Source of the DNA: TWA4 sp051879215
Lineage (GTDB): Bacteria > Bacillota > Clostridia > Lachnospirales > Lachnospiraceae
Assembly: GCA_051879215.1 (NCBI GenBank)
Contig: JBJELP010000073.1
Span: 1 to 15,262, forward strand
Length of the DNA: 15,262 nucleotides
Direction: 5' to 3'
The position numbers were made by a program, and so were the translations under genes. Below, piece after piece: positions 1 through 6,878 of the stretch. The notes below the pieces were generated by a model. That model ran no database searches. It was not told where the DNA came from and was given only the letters and a program-made list of their open reading frames with translations. Every line of letters begins with the position of its first letter. Position 1 is the stretch's first letter.

Positions 1-375
1 TCCTTTGATAAACTCCTGATCGATGCAGAGATCATCAGACAGTGCCGGATCGCACTGGCTCCTATTATTGTTGATGAAGAACAAATCGATTACGAAGAAA
101 TCGAAGAATGCGGACATGCAGCAAGTTTTATGGAATGTGACTGCACACTGGAAGATTTCCGTGACCTGTATTCTCCCCGAATCGGAACACGAGATGGCAA
201 ATACAGCGATGCCGAATTCTTCGCTTCTCTTGATAAACGTATGAGATCCGTTCTGAATCATGCGGAAGCTACAAGACCTGTGCTGGATGAAGATATGAAA
301 ATAAGAGTAAAGCAGGCTCTGAACAGAGAATGTGGTATTTCCCTGGAACAGCTTGCAGTGATTGAAACTTTATAA
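1..375 (+). CDS. MttB-family (trimethylamine:corrinoid methyltransferase-like) protein, 3' end only
   Basis: The reading frame is open from the first base and stops at TAA 373-375, giving the last 124 residues of a protein that starts outside the window. The pattern fits the C-terminus of the MttB superfamily: an 'ID..EIEECGHAASFM' stretch followed by 'TLEDFRDLYSPRI', 'RDGKYSDAEFF' and a charged helical tail. In family members the matching part reads roughly as a GHFL..H.TL..FR segment followed by a W.P.L.DR segment. Proteins of this family move a methyl group from a quaternary or tertiary amine (trimethylamine, glycine betaine, proline betaine, carnitine in known cases) to a corrinoid protein. 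The substrate cannot be told from this part, nor whether the gene carries the in-frame amber (pyrrolysine) codon of true MttB, because that region is missing. Its partner corrinoid protein is not visible. The assignment rests on remembered family pattern and is fairly but not fully secure. Confidence 0.72.
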   Translation, partial: SFDKLLIDAEIIRQCRIALAPIIVDEEQIDYEEIEECGHAASFMECDCTLEDFRDLYSPRIGTRDGKYSDAEFFASLDKRMRSVLNHAEATRPVLDEDMKIRVKQALNRECGISLEQLAVIETL

Positions 376-410
376 AATTAGAGGACACTGAAATAATTAC
401 AACGTAAATA

Positions 411-460
411 AGGCAGGAGTTGAAATCAGGTAATATCCTGTTTTCAATTCCTGCCTTTTA
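411..460. terminator. Two-sided intrinsic terminator between MttB-family gene and nrdD
   Basis: A 15-bp stem pairs 411-425 with 442-456, with one G-U pair. An inner CAGG/CCTG pairing (427-430 with 437-440) extends it around a 6-base loop. T-rich sequence follows on the plus side (TTTTAAA at 457-463) and short A runs (405-411) precede it, so it can serve both converging genes. Confidence 0.85.
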
Positions 461-471
461 AATTCCTCACC

Positions 472-2604
472 CTACATGGACTTTCTTTCTTTAATCTCCG
501 CCATCTTGGCATCATTCAGTCTGGAATCCCCTTTCACCCGGGAATAAGACAGATATCCGTTCATGCGGTCGATCTTGGTCAGGTTCCGGCTTCCGCACTT
601 GGGACACACATCCATTTCCAGTTCCTGATAACCGCAGTCATCACAATAAGCCAGTGAGAGATTGACGCCCTCGTAAAATCCCATTTTCATGGCTCTGCGG
701 ACCAGAGAACGGATGGCTTCTTTATTGTATGAAATGGGATAACGTACATACTGGATCTTGCCGCCGTTGCTCAGTTCCCAGAAACGGTATTCCTTGTCCT
801 GCTTTTCAATGGGGGTAATGTCCTCTGTTACATGGCAGTGGAAACCGTTGCTGACGTATTCCCGGTCCGAAACATTTTCCACAATGCCGTATTTCTTACG
901 GAACTGCTTTACCTGGAGACCGCATAAATTCTCTGCAGGGGTTGCGTAAATGGCGTACAGGTTACCGTCTGCCTTTTTGAATTCATCAACCTTTTTATTG
1001 ATGTGAGTCAGTACATCCAGTGCAAACTGACCGTCTTCCACCAGCGATTTGCCGTTGTACAGTTCCTGCAGTTCATTGAACGCTGTAATACCGAAAGATG
1101 CGGTGGCTGACTTCAGCAGCGGTTTGATCTTGTCGTGGATACCCAGATGTCCACCGTAAAAACCGCCTTCGCAATATGCCAGGGGATTGGTGGATGCACG
1201 CATTTCCCCAAGATATGCATAGGTTCGGATGTGGATTTTGCGGATCAGTTCCAGATAGTAATCCAGTACCTCATAGAAATCTCTGCTTTCCTGACGTGCT
1301 TTTGCCAGAATCATGGGCAGATGCAGGGAAACCACACCGATATTAAATCGTCCCACAAATACAGGTGTATCCTGCTCATCTGCCGGTTCCATGCCGCCTC
1401 TTTCGTACCAGGGTGACAGAAAGGCTCTGCAGCCCATGGGACTGATGACTTTACCGTATTTTTTGTACATGCTGGCAATATAGCCTTCTCCGGTCAGAGA
1501 CAGCCAGTCGGGATACATGGTTTTGCTGGAGCAGTCGATACCTGCTTCAAAAATATCTTCCAGTTCGCAGCCGGGACCATGAAGGTTTTCGTCATATAAG
1601 AATACCAGCTTCGGAAACAGTACCGGTTTCTTGCAGTTTTTCTTGCCCTGACCGCCGGCACGGACTTCAAACATGATACGGGATGCCATCTTTGCAAAAC
1701 GGCCGGTTCCATTGCCGAGAGTCATGGTGATAAAGGGATAATCGCCGCGGCTGGATGCAACGGTGTTGAACTTATACTCCCATCCCTGGAATCCCTGACG
1801 GAAATCTCTCTCAATATCTTTTAGTGCAATCTCTTCGGCCTTTACCTCATCCAGACCAAAGCCCATATATTTGGATTTGTATTTTTCATAGGACTTTTCT
1901 GCATAGGGTTCCAGAATCTTTTCCACATTGGGGACGGTAAAGCCGCCGTACTGCTGGCTTGCTGCACTGAGAACGATATCTCCCACCACGTCAAAACACA
2001 CATCCAGTGTCTTGGGCTCATTATACCAGAGATTACCCATCTCAAATCCGCCCTTCAGAACACCTTCCACATCAAACAGACAGCAGTTCATGGTATCACG
2101 TCTTGCGGACATGTCATGTACATACAGATAACCGTCACGACAGGCCTGCAATTCTTCTGTGGTCATGAAAAATTTCTGATACAGGGATTTATTCAGCTCA
2201 TTGAAAATCAGACTTCTTTTGGTGGAAACAAGCGCACTGTCTGTATTGCTGTTTTCCTTGTCTCCGATATACATGATTGACTGACTCTTTTTATACACCT
2301 CATCCAGCATCTGTACGAAATCCTGCTTATAATTGCGGTAATCACGATAAGACTTGGCCACTGTCGGATTCACGTGATCAAGAGCTCCTTCCACAATATT
2401 ATGCATACGTGCAATGGGAATAAACTCTTCATCCATCTCTTCACATTTCTGCGTAACGAAGTCACAGATGTACCGCAGTTCCTCATCACTGAAATGATAC
2501 ATGACACGCTCAGCTGACTTGCTGACAGCAACCACGACCTTCTGCACATTGAATGCTTCCTTCGTATTATCTTTTTTTATGATGTAAATCCTGCTGCAAT
2601 CCAT
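472..2604 (-). CDS. nrdD: Anaerobic (class III) ribonucleoside-triphosphate reductase, large subunit
   Basis: This is the oxygen-sensitive glycyl-radical enzyme that makes deoxyribonucleotides from NTPs in the cytoplasm. The protein is about 710 residues. An N-terminal ATP-cone (about 1-95, starting near RIYIIKKDNTKEAF) is expected to sense ATP/dATP. The catalytic barrel contains NCCLFDVEG (near residue 172) and SPMGCRAF (near 389), whose cysteines match the active-site cysteines of the family. Near the end are two zinc-binding pairs, CDDC and CPKC (about 650-670), and the glycyl-radical loop RMNGYLS, with the radical Gly near 683. The ATG at 2604 is chosen because GGAGGAG lies 7-8 bases upstream at 2611-2618. 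A longer frame runs to 2664, but its extra 20 residues are hydrophobic and have no good ribosome site. The activating radical-SAM enzyme NrdG, often the next gene, is absent: the downstream neighbour converges. Control by NrdR is indicated by two boxes in the promoter. Confidence 0.97.
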   Translation of the reverse strand: MDCSRIYIIKKDNTKEAFNVQKVVVAVSKSAERVMYHFSDEELRYICDFVTQKCEEMDEEFIPIARMHNIVEGALDHVNPTVAKSYRDYRNYKQDFVQMLDEVYKKSQSIMYIGDKENSNTDSALVSTKRSLIFNELNKSLYQKFFMTTEELQACRDGYLYVHDMSARRDTMNCCLFDVEGVLKGGFEMGNLWYNEPKTLDVCFDVVGDIVLSAASQQYGGFTVPNVEKILEPYAEKSYEKYKSKYMGFGLDEVKAEEIALKDIERDFRQGFQGWEYKFNTVASSRGDYPFITMTLGNGTGRFAKMASRIMFEVRAGGQGKKNCKKPVLFPKLVFLYDENLHGPGCELEDIFEAGIDCSSKTMYPDWLSLTGEGYIASMYKKYGKVISPMGCRAFLSPWYERGGMEPADEQDTPVFVGRFNIGVVSLHLPMILAKARQESRDFYEVLDYYLELIRKIHIRTYAYLGEMRASTNPLAYCEGGFYGGHLGIHDKIKPLLKSATASFGITAFNELQELYNGKSLVEDGQFALDVLTHINKKVDEFKKADGNLYAIYATPAENLCGLQVKQFRKKYGIVENVSDREYVSNGFHCHVTEDITPIEKQDKEYRFWELSNGGKIQYVRYPISYNKEAIRSLVRRAMKMGFYEGVNLSLAYCDDCGYQELEMDVCPKCGSRNLTKIDRMNGYLSYSRVKGDSRLNDAKMAEIKERKSM

Positions 2605-2651
2605 CCTGCTCCTCCTCCATAATAACAAATAGATGATGTTTGGGGCAAAGT

Positions 2652-2700
2652 CATGCTTTTTCACGCGTGCCCTTTAGGGTATGCAAGCATAAACAGCATG
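2652..2700 (-). other. Possible hairpin in the nrdD leader
   Basis: The nrdD transcript should carry a leader of about 190 bases. In it CATGCT (2695-2700 read on the minus strand) can pair with AGCATG (2652-2657), enclosing a smaller CCC/GGG pairing around TAAA (2671-2679). No known riboswitch pattern is recognised. The fold is modest and may have no function. Confidence 0.25.
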
Positions 2701-2743
2701 ACCTTCAGCCCCTGGTATTTAATAGATATAAAGATAGAAAAAG

Positions 2744-2759
2744 ACACAACATATTGTGT
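2744..2759. promoter_or_regulatory. NrdR box 1 (nrdD operator)
   Basis: The 16-base palindromic element ACACAACATATTGTGT matches the known NrdR box pattern (acaCwAtATaTwGTgt) at all but one position. NrdR is the ATP/dATP-sensing repressor of ribonucleotide reductase genes. The box lies downstream of the nrdD promoter -10, where a bound repressor would block transcription. Confidence 0.88.
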
Positions 2760-2775
2760 CTGTGATAATCAATAA

Positions 2776-2791
2776 CCAATATATATTGTGT
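2776..2791. promoter_or_regulatory. NrdR box 2 (nrdD operator)
   Basis: CCAATATATATTGTGT fits the NrdR box at 14 of 16 positions. Its start is exactly 32 bp from that of box 1, three DNA turns, which is the usual arrangement of paired NrdR boxes bound on one face of the helix. It sits between the -10 element and box 1, covering the expected transcription start. Confidence 0.87.
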
Positions 2792-2803
2792 TGTCTGGGT
2801 GAT

Positions 2804-2832
2804 ATGATAGCATAGAAACACGGGAGTTTCAA
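2804..2832 (-). promoter_or_regulatory. nrdD promoter
   Basis: Read on the minus strand, a -35 TTGAAA (2827-2832) is followed after exactly 17 bases by a -10 TATCAT (2804-2809). Transcription should start near 2797, inside or next to NrdR box 2. The promoter lies just beyond the rnpB terminator, so nrdD has its own start. Confidence 0.82.
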
Positions 2833-2868
2833 GATGGAAAAATAACGAATTTTGATTTGAGAATGGAC

Positions 2869-2893
2869 AAAAAAAATACATGCCGTACATGTA
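2869..2893 (-). terminator. rnpB intrinsic terminator
   Basis: On the minus strand, TACATG (2888-2893) pairs with CATGTA (2877-2882) around a 5-base loop and is followed by eight Ts (2876-2869). It directly follows the 3' end of RNase P RNA and separates it from nrdD. Confidence 0.82.
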
Positions 2894-2897
2894 AAAA

Positions 2898-3231
2898 AGT
2901 CGAGCAGGACTGTAAGCCGGGTTCTGTCGTGAATGGTCATCTATCTGGTCCTGCTGTTGCCAACAGGCTCTAGCGACTTACCCGAAAGCAGGCGGGCCAC
3001 CTTATGCTCTCTGTTAGTCTTGCTTCGGATGGGGTTTACATGTGCCCTGCCTGTTACCAGCCAGGCGGTAGTCTCTTACACTGCCTTTCCACCCTTACCG
3101 CATTGCTGCGGCGGTTTATTTCTGTTGCACTTTCCTGGGAGTCACCTCCACCGGACGTTATCCGGCATCCTGCCCTGTGAAGCCCGGACTTTCCTCAGGA
3201 TTTCTCCCGCGACCATTTATCCTGCTCAACT
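2898..3231 (-). ncRNA. rnpB: RNase P RNA (catalytic RNA of ribonuclease P)
   Basis: This is the catalytic RNA that trims the 5' ends of precursor tRNAs, working with the RnpA protein. Hallmarks read on the minus strand are GAGGAAAGTCCGGGCT near the 5' end, GGTAAGGGTGGAAAGG in the middle and ACAGAACCCGGCTTA near the 3' end. The outer P1 helix pairs AGTTGAGCAGGA (3231-3220) with TCCTGCTCGACT (2909-2898), 12 bp with one G-U pair, which sets both ends. Length is about 334 bases. The overall pattern, with AAGAGACTACCGCC after the J-region, looks more like the ancestral type A than the Bacillus type B, but I have not folded it. Promoter and terminator both fit. An open frame of 183 codons on the opposite strand is only a shadow of this RNA. 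Confidence 0.96.
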
Positions 3232-3236
3232 GCTTG

Positions 3237-3265
3237 AGTATACCATGAAGCGAAGAGAATTTCAA
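3237..3265 (-). promoter_or_regulatory. rnpB promoter
   Basis: On the minus strand, -35 TTGAAA (3260-3265), a 17-base spacer and -10 TATACT (3237-3242) place the start near A3231, which is also the first base of the P1 helix. Confidence 0.87.
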
Positions 3266-3438
3266 CTCCCCTCTCCATCCTTCCCCATGAAAATATTTCC
3301 TGGAATCCGGCATAATTTTGTCACAAATTTACGGTATATCCATTTTTTTCCATTATATTTATTTTTCATGGTGATTTTTCATGAGAAACAAGGTATGATA
3401 GAAGTATTATTTTACACTGAAGAGGTAAGGAGGATTTT

Positions 3439-3972
3439 ATGTCCAGTTCAAACTCAACCAAATCAGCCCTTGCAGCTTCCATGAAAAATCTGATGAAACG
3501 CAAAAGTTTTTCGAAAATCAGCGTAGGAGAAATCTGTGAAAACTGCGGCATCAACCGCAAAAGTTTCTATTATCATTTTCGTGATAAATATGATCTTGTC
3601 AACTGGATCTATTATGTGGATTTTCTGGAGCACATGCAGGCTTCTGATCTGGATACCGGATGGGATATTTTTACTTCCATCTGTCACTATTTTTACAGCG
3701 AGTCTGCTTTCTATCGCAACGCCCTGCAGATTGAAGGACAGAATTCTTTCCAGGACTATTTTCAGGAAACTCTGGCTGTTTATCTGCGCAGTCTGCTGCA
3801 GGAAGCTGTCTCCGACCCTGAGCAGAAAGATTTTTCCATCACCTTTTATTGTGACGCATTGTTTGCATCCATTTACCGCTGGCTCACAGCCCGGGAAATC
3901 ACCCCGGTGGAAGAATATCTGAATCAGATCCGGGAAACCATGGAAACTTCGCGTTTTCTTCTGAATAAGTAA
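3439..3972 (+). CDS. TetR/AcrR-family transcriptional regulator
   Basis: The 177-residue protein has a typical TetR N-terminal DNA-binding domain: a first helix (STKSALAASMKNLMKRK) and a helix-turn-helix around residues 27-54 with the pattern ISVGEICENCGINRKSFYYHF. The TetR hallmark 'FYYHF.DKYDLV' is clear. The C-terminal half (about 60-177) is all-helical and resembles the short ligand/dimer domain of DhaS-like regulators, but no ligand can be inferred. Start ATG 3439 has a strong AAGGAGG site at 3427-3433. TetR proteins usually repress a neighbouring gene or themselves. Here the downstream gene converges with only 5 bp between, and rnpB diverges upstream, so the target is not obvious. I see no convincing palindromic operator in the 200 bp upstream, only a direct TTTTTCATG repeat at 3362-3383. 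Confidence 0.92.
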   Translation: MSSSNSTKSALAASMKNLMKRKSFSKISVGEICENCGINRKSFYYHFRDKYDLVNWIYYVDFLEHMQASDLDTGWDIFTSICHYFYSESAFYRNALQIEGQNSFQDYFQETLAVYLRSLLQEAVSDPEQKDFSITFYCDALFASIYRWLTAREITPVEEYLNQIRETMETSRFLLNK

Positions 3973-3977
3973 GCTCT

Positions 3978-4898
3978 TTACCTTCCAAGGATCATATCCA
4001 GAATTTTCCTGCTGTCTGCTGTCATTTCAACCAGAAACGTATCACAGTGCGGACTGTTTCTTTCTGCCCATACTTTTTCTGCACATTTTTTCTGAAATGC
4101 TTCACTGACGGATTCTTCAGCTTTCAGAACCAGTGCAAGAGGCGGGTTCTTCATAACCTGTTTTACACGATCCTGAAGCAGTTCCATTCCCTCTTCTTCT
4201 TTGTAGGTCATATACATACTGTGCAGTATCCTATGTTTTCGAAGCAGATACACCGTTTTTTCTGCTTCCCGGTCTTCTTCTTCCGGCGCCGGGAGCAGAT
4301 ACATACAATTGGTATGACGTTTCAGAACTTTTATCTGCGGCTCTGTCAGATGATTTTCCCTGAAAAACCAGAAAAATGCACAGTCCGGAAAATGACTCAG
4401 TAAAAATACCAGCTCGGGACAGTCTTCAAAAGAATTCCCGGGATACAGAAAATAACAGTAAACTCCCTCTTTTTTCTTCTGACTGATCACGGATTCCAGT
4501 TTGTTCAGATTTTTCTGATCATCTTCACTGTCTCCGTTTCCATCGTAATACAGCTCACAGTACCAGTTGAGTTCTTTTCCTGTTTTTTTCCAGACTCCCC
4601 GCAAAGTAGTAGTCCCACAGGTCCAGCTGTTATACCCCAGATTCATCCCAAAACAGCGGATCGCATTTTCATCCACCTGATTGACTATATTGCGTATCAT
4701 CTGATAGTATCTGCTGTCCTTTTTCAATAATGCCGCCTGAATTTTCAGGAATACGCTGTCATGAAAATTTTTTTCTGCAAAATGCTGTGCAAGATCTGCC
4801 ATACGGCGCATTCCTCTGTTGGGATCCTGGCGAATTTCACGGATTCCCTGTATAACAGCCAGTTCAATCATATTTCGATTCAGTTTTCTGAGTTCCAT
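3978..4898 (-). CDS. Unrecognised 306-residue cytoplasmic protein
   Basis: A real gene: ATG 4898 has AGGAG about 8 bases upstream (AGTACAGGAGTAGGGCT) and the frame is open for 306 codons to TAA 3978-3980. I do not recognise the family. There is no signal peptide or membrane segment. The N-terminal 75 residues are helical and basic (RRMADLAQHFAEKNF). A motif-like stretch follows near 80-110 (RCFGMNLGYNSWTCGTTTLRG), then a middle part of alternating strand- and helix-like segments (VYCYFLYPG, CAFFWFFRENHLT, NCMYLLPAP, ILHSMYMTY, PPLALVLKA, CDTFLVEMT). Repeats of this kind fit an alpha/beta barrel. The rhythm faintly recalls radical-SAM proteins, but there is no CxxxCxxC cluster motif, so that reading is weak. 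It converges with the TetR gene at 5 bp spacing, which is unusual and leaves no room for a terminator between them. Confidence 0.85.
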   Translation of the reverse strand: MELRKLNRNMIELAVIQGIREIRQDPNRGMRRMADLAQHFAEKNFHDSVFLKIQAALLKKDSRYYQMIRNIVNQVDENAIRCFGMNLGYNSWTCGTTTLRGVWKKTGKELNWYCELYYDGNGDSEDDQKNLNKLESVISQKKKEGVYCYFLYPGNSFEDCPELVFLLSHFPDCAFFWFFRENHLTEPQIKVLKRHTNCMYLLPAPEEEDREAEKTVYLLRKHRILHSMYMTYKEEEGMELLQDRVKQVMKNPPLALVLKAEESVSEAFQKKCAEKVWAERNSPHCDTFLVEMTADSRKILDMILGR

Positions 4899-5197
4899 AG
4901 CCCTACTCCTGTACTCATTTCTTTTTATCCTTGTATAATGCAGCCGTCACCAGCTGCCCGCCACGATGCAAATGGATTTCTTTTGTATCATCATATAGGA
5001 TTGTATGGAAAATGAAAAGTATTATTTTCTTATATTTGTCCCATTTTTTCTTTTCATTTTCACATTTCTGTATTAAAATCAAAATAGAAATTGAACTGTT
5101 TGTACGATAATACGAGTTTTATGATACCGTATATTTACCATATCAACAGAAGGTATCTCAGATTCAGCCCATATCATACCAAAAAGGAGAAAAAATT
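4899..5197. other. Divergent intergenic region, control region of two genes
   Basis: This 299-bp AT-rich region separates the unrecognised gene (-) from the PucR-type regulator (+) and should hold both promoters. I see no textbook -35/-10 pair for either. Features near the regulator gene: CCATATCA occurs twice (5138-5145 and 5169-5176), exactly 31 bp apart, and GATACC (5123-5128) is inverted as GGTATC (5152-5157), with a further ATACC at 5176-5180. These could be binding sites for the regulator itself. On the other side GCAGC (4940-4944) and GCTGC (4953-4957) can form a small hairpin. No gene is supported here. Confidence 0.5.
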
Positions 5198-6772
5198 TTG
5201 AGCAACAGAGCATACGAACCCTATGAAAAAGTTCCTGAATTTCTGCTGAACATGCAGCAGATCGTTGATGCATTCAGTGATGATCTGTATCAGATTCGTT
5301 TTCACAGCCATCAGGACCCCGGAAGACTGATCGGCGTACGGTTTTATCATCACCAGACAGCTCTGGCCCATCAATATGTTTATATTGCCAAAGCGGAAGA
5401 TCTTCCTCTGACCATGAACACCTATCAGATCGGTTCTCTCATCTGTATCGGTGAACCGCCGGAATCCTATTATCATGAGCAGTTCTCCATCATTATTTTT
5501 CCGGAATCCACCAATCTGATTCCTCTTTTTGAAAAAGTACAGACTGTTTTTGAAAAAAATCACAGCTGGACCACCGCACTGCATCAGGCTCTTCTGCTGG
5601 ATGCAGGACTGGATCCCCTGTTCAGACTGGCATCGGAATATTTTCAGAACCCGGTTTTTGCCCATGATCCTCACTTTTTTATACTTTCCAGTCCATGCAC
5701 GGCCAATGGTATGACCAAATGGGAAACAGATCCGCAGACCGGACTGCTGCGTGCTCCCATGTCAATGATCAATGATTTTAAAATTGATGCAGAATATCAG
5801 GAAACGCTGACCACCACAGGTACCAACCTTTTTTCTGCCAACCAGAGAGGATATCGAATTCTTTACTACAATCTGTGGAATGAATACGGAAGCTATGAGG
5901 GACGTGTATGTATCGATGAACTGGAGACACCTCTGACTCCCGGACAGTATCACTCCCTTGCATACTTTTCACAACTTGTACAGATTGCCCTGCACAGACA
6001 GGAACAGCTGCCGGATGGCTACGCCAGACCGTTCATCACATTCCTGATGCATGTACTGGATCGAACAGCGGATTCAGAAGAAATCAGCCACTGGCTGAAT
6101 CTGAGCGGCTGGAAACAGGAAGATCAGTATACCTGTGTCCGAATGGTTCTGCAGGAACGGGATACACACACCAGAATCGGTATTCAGGTGTGTCATCACA
6201 TTGAATCCTCTATTCCCGGCTGCTACGCATTTCAGTATCAGGATGATATCGTCATTCTGTTTAATCAGACAGCAGCTTCTATCAGTCACTCTGACTTTGT
6301 CTCCAAGCTGGCAATCATCACCCGGGAAGGACTGTTTAAAACCGGCTTCAGCACCCGATACAACGCTTTTTCTGACACCCCTTATTATTATCTGCAGGCC
6401 GGTATTGCGCTGAAATACGGCCTGAAAAGCGACTCCATGTTCTGGAATTATCAGTTTGATCAGTTTGCCATGGAGTACATCCGGGATCAGATTACCGAAA
6501 AACTGCCTGCACGTGTGGTATGCTGCCACAAACTTCTGAAGCTGAAAGAATACGATGAAGCCAATAATACCAATATGTACGAAACCCTTCAGTGTTATCT
6601 GAACAACGAGCGAAATGCCGTACAGACAGCAAATCTGCTTTTTATCCACAGAAGTACGTTGTTTTACAGACTGAACCGGATCAAGGCGCTGCTGGATCTG
6701 AATCTGGATCTGCCTGAAATCCGCCTTTATCTGCAATTGTCATATTATCTTCTTGAACAGGATGTACAATAA
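5198..6772 (+). CDS. PucR/CdaR-type transcriptional regulator
   Basis: The 524-residue cytoplasmic protein ends in the PucR-type helix-turn-helix: residues about 455-515 carry 'LQCYLNNERNAVQTANLLF', 'IHRSTLFYRLNRIKALL' and 'LYLQLSYYLL', a standard pattern for this family. The middle (about 290-400, 'CVRMVLQERD', then 'DDIVILFNQ') fits the degenerate GGDEF-like dimer domain found before that motif in CdaR-type proteins. The N-terminal 250 residues are a sensor part of unknown ligand. Translation starts at TTG 5198; AAAGGAGA lies 7 bases upstream (5183-5190) and no ATG with a good site is near. The UroD-fold gene follows 106 bp downstream on the same strand, behind an inverted repeat and promoter, so it is the likely target. 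PucR-type proteins are usually activators responding to a small molecule; which one is not known here. Confidence 0.9.
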   Translation: MSNRAYEPYEKVPEFLLNMQQIVDAFSDDLYQIRFHSHQDPGRLIGVRFYHHQTALAHQYVYIAKAEDLPLTMNTYQIGSLICIGEPPESYYHEQFSIIIFPESTNLIPLFEKVQTVFEKNHSWTTALHQALLLDAGLDPLFRLASEYFQNPVFAHDPHFFILSSPCTANGMTKWETDPQTGLLRAPMSMINDFKIDAEYQETLTTTGTNLFSANQRGYRILYYNLWNEYGSYEGRVCIDELETPLTPGQYHSLAYFSQLVQIALHRQEQLPDGYARPFITFLMHVLDRTADSEEISHWLNLSGWKQEDQYTCVRMVLQERDTHTRIGIQVCHHIESSIPGCYAFQYQDDIVILFNQTAASISHSDFVSKLAIITREGLFKTGFSTRYNAFSDTPYYYLQAGIALKYGLKSDSMFWNYQFDQFAMEYIRDQITEKLPARVVCCHKLLKLKEYDEANNTNMYETLQCYLNNERNAVQTANLLFIHRSTLFYRLNRIKALLDLNLDLPEIRLYLQLSYYLLEQDVQ

Positions 6773-6793
6773 TCATCGAATACTATCAAACGA

Positions 6794-6820
6794 AATGCGG
6801 AGTGACATACACTCCGCATT
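6794..6820. repeat. Perfect 11-bp inverted repeat over the UroD-gene promoter (candidate operator)
   Basis: AATGCGGAGTG (6794-6804) is exactly inverted as CACTCCGCATT (6810-6820) around the 5-base loop ACATA. The repeat covers the -35 and first spacer bases of the promoter at 6802-6830. It could instead act as a terminator hairpin for the regulator gene, but only CTTCT follows, a poor T run. The operator reading is favoured because the -35 GTGACA lies in its centre. Confidence 0.65.
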
Positions 6821-6830
6821 CTTCTATAAT
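6802..6830 (+). promoter_or_regulatory. Promoter of the UroD-fold methyltransferase-like gene
   Basis: -35 GTGACA (6802-6807, five of six consensus bases), a 17-base spacer and a perfect -10 TATAAT (6825-6830). Start is expected near 6837, giving a leader of about 42 bases to the GAGGAGG ribosome site (6864-6870). Confidence 0.75.
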
Positions 6831-6878
6831 GAAAGCAATCAATTTACTTATATTCATTTTATTGAGGAGGAAATCATT

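Noticed and set aside
2605..2664. Longer N-terminus for nrdD (20 extra residues from 2664)
   Set aside because: The extension is hydrophobic and not part of the ATP-cone, and a strong ribosome site sits just before the inner ATG at 2604.
2652..2700. Cobalamin riboswitch in the nrdD leader
   Set aside because: No B12-box pattern is visible, class III reductase does not use B12, and NrdR boxes already explain control.
2933..3484. Open frame of 183 codons on the plus strand opposite rnpB
   Set aside because: It lies over RNase P RNA, has no ribosome site and no protein-like pattern; it is a shadow of the structured RNA.
6753..6878. Longer start for the UroD-fold gene at 6753
   Set aside because: It would overlap the regulator gene and the promoter repeat, and has no ribosome site; GAGGAGG stands before the ATG at 6879.
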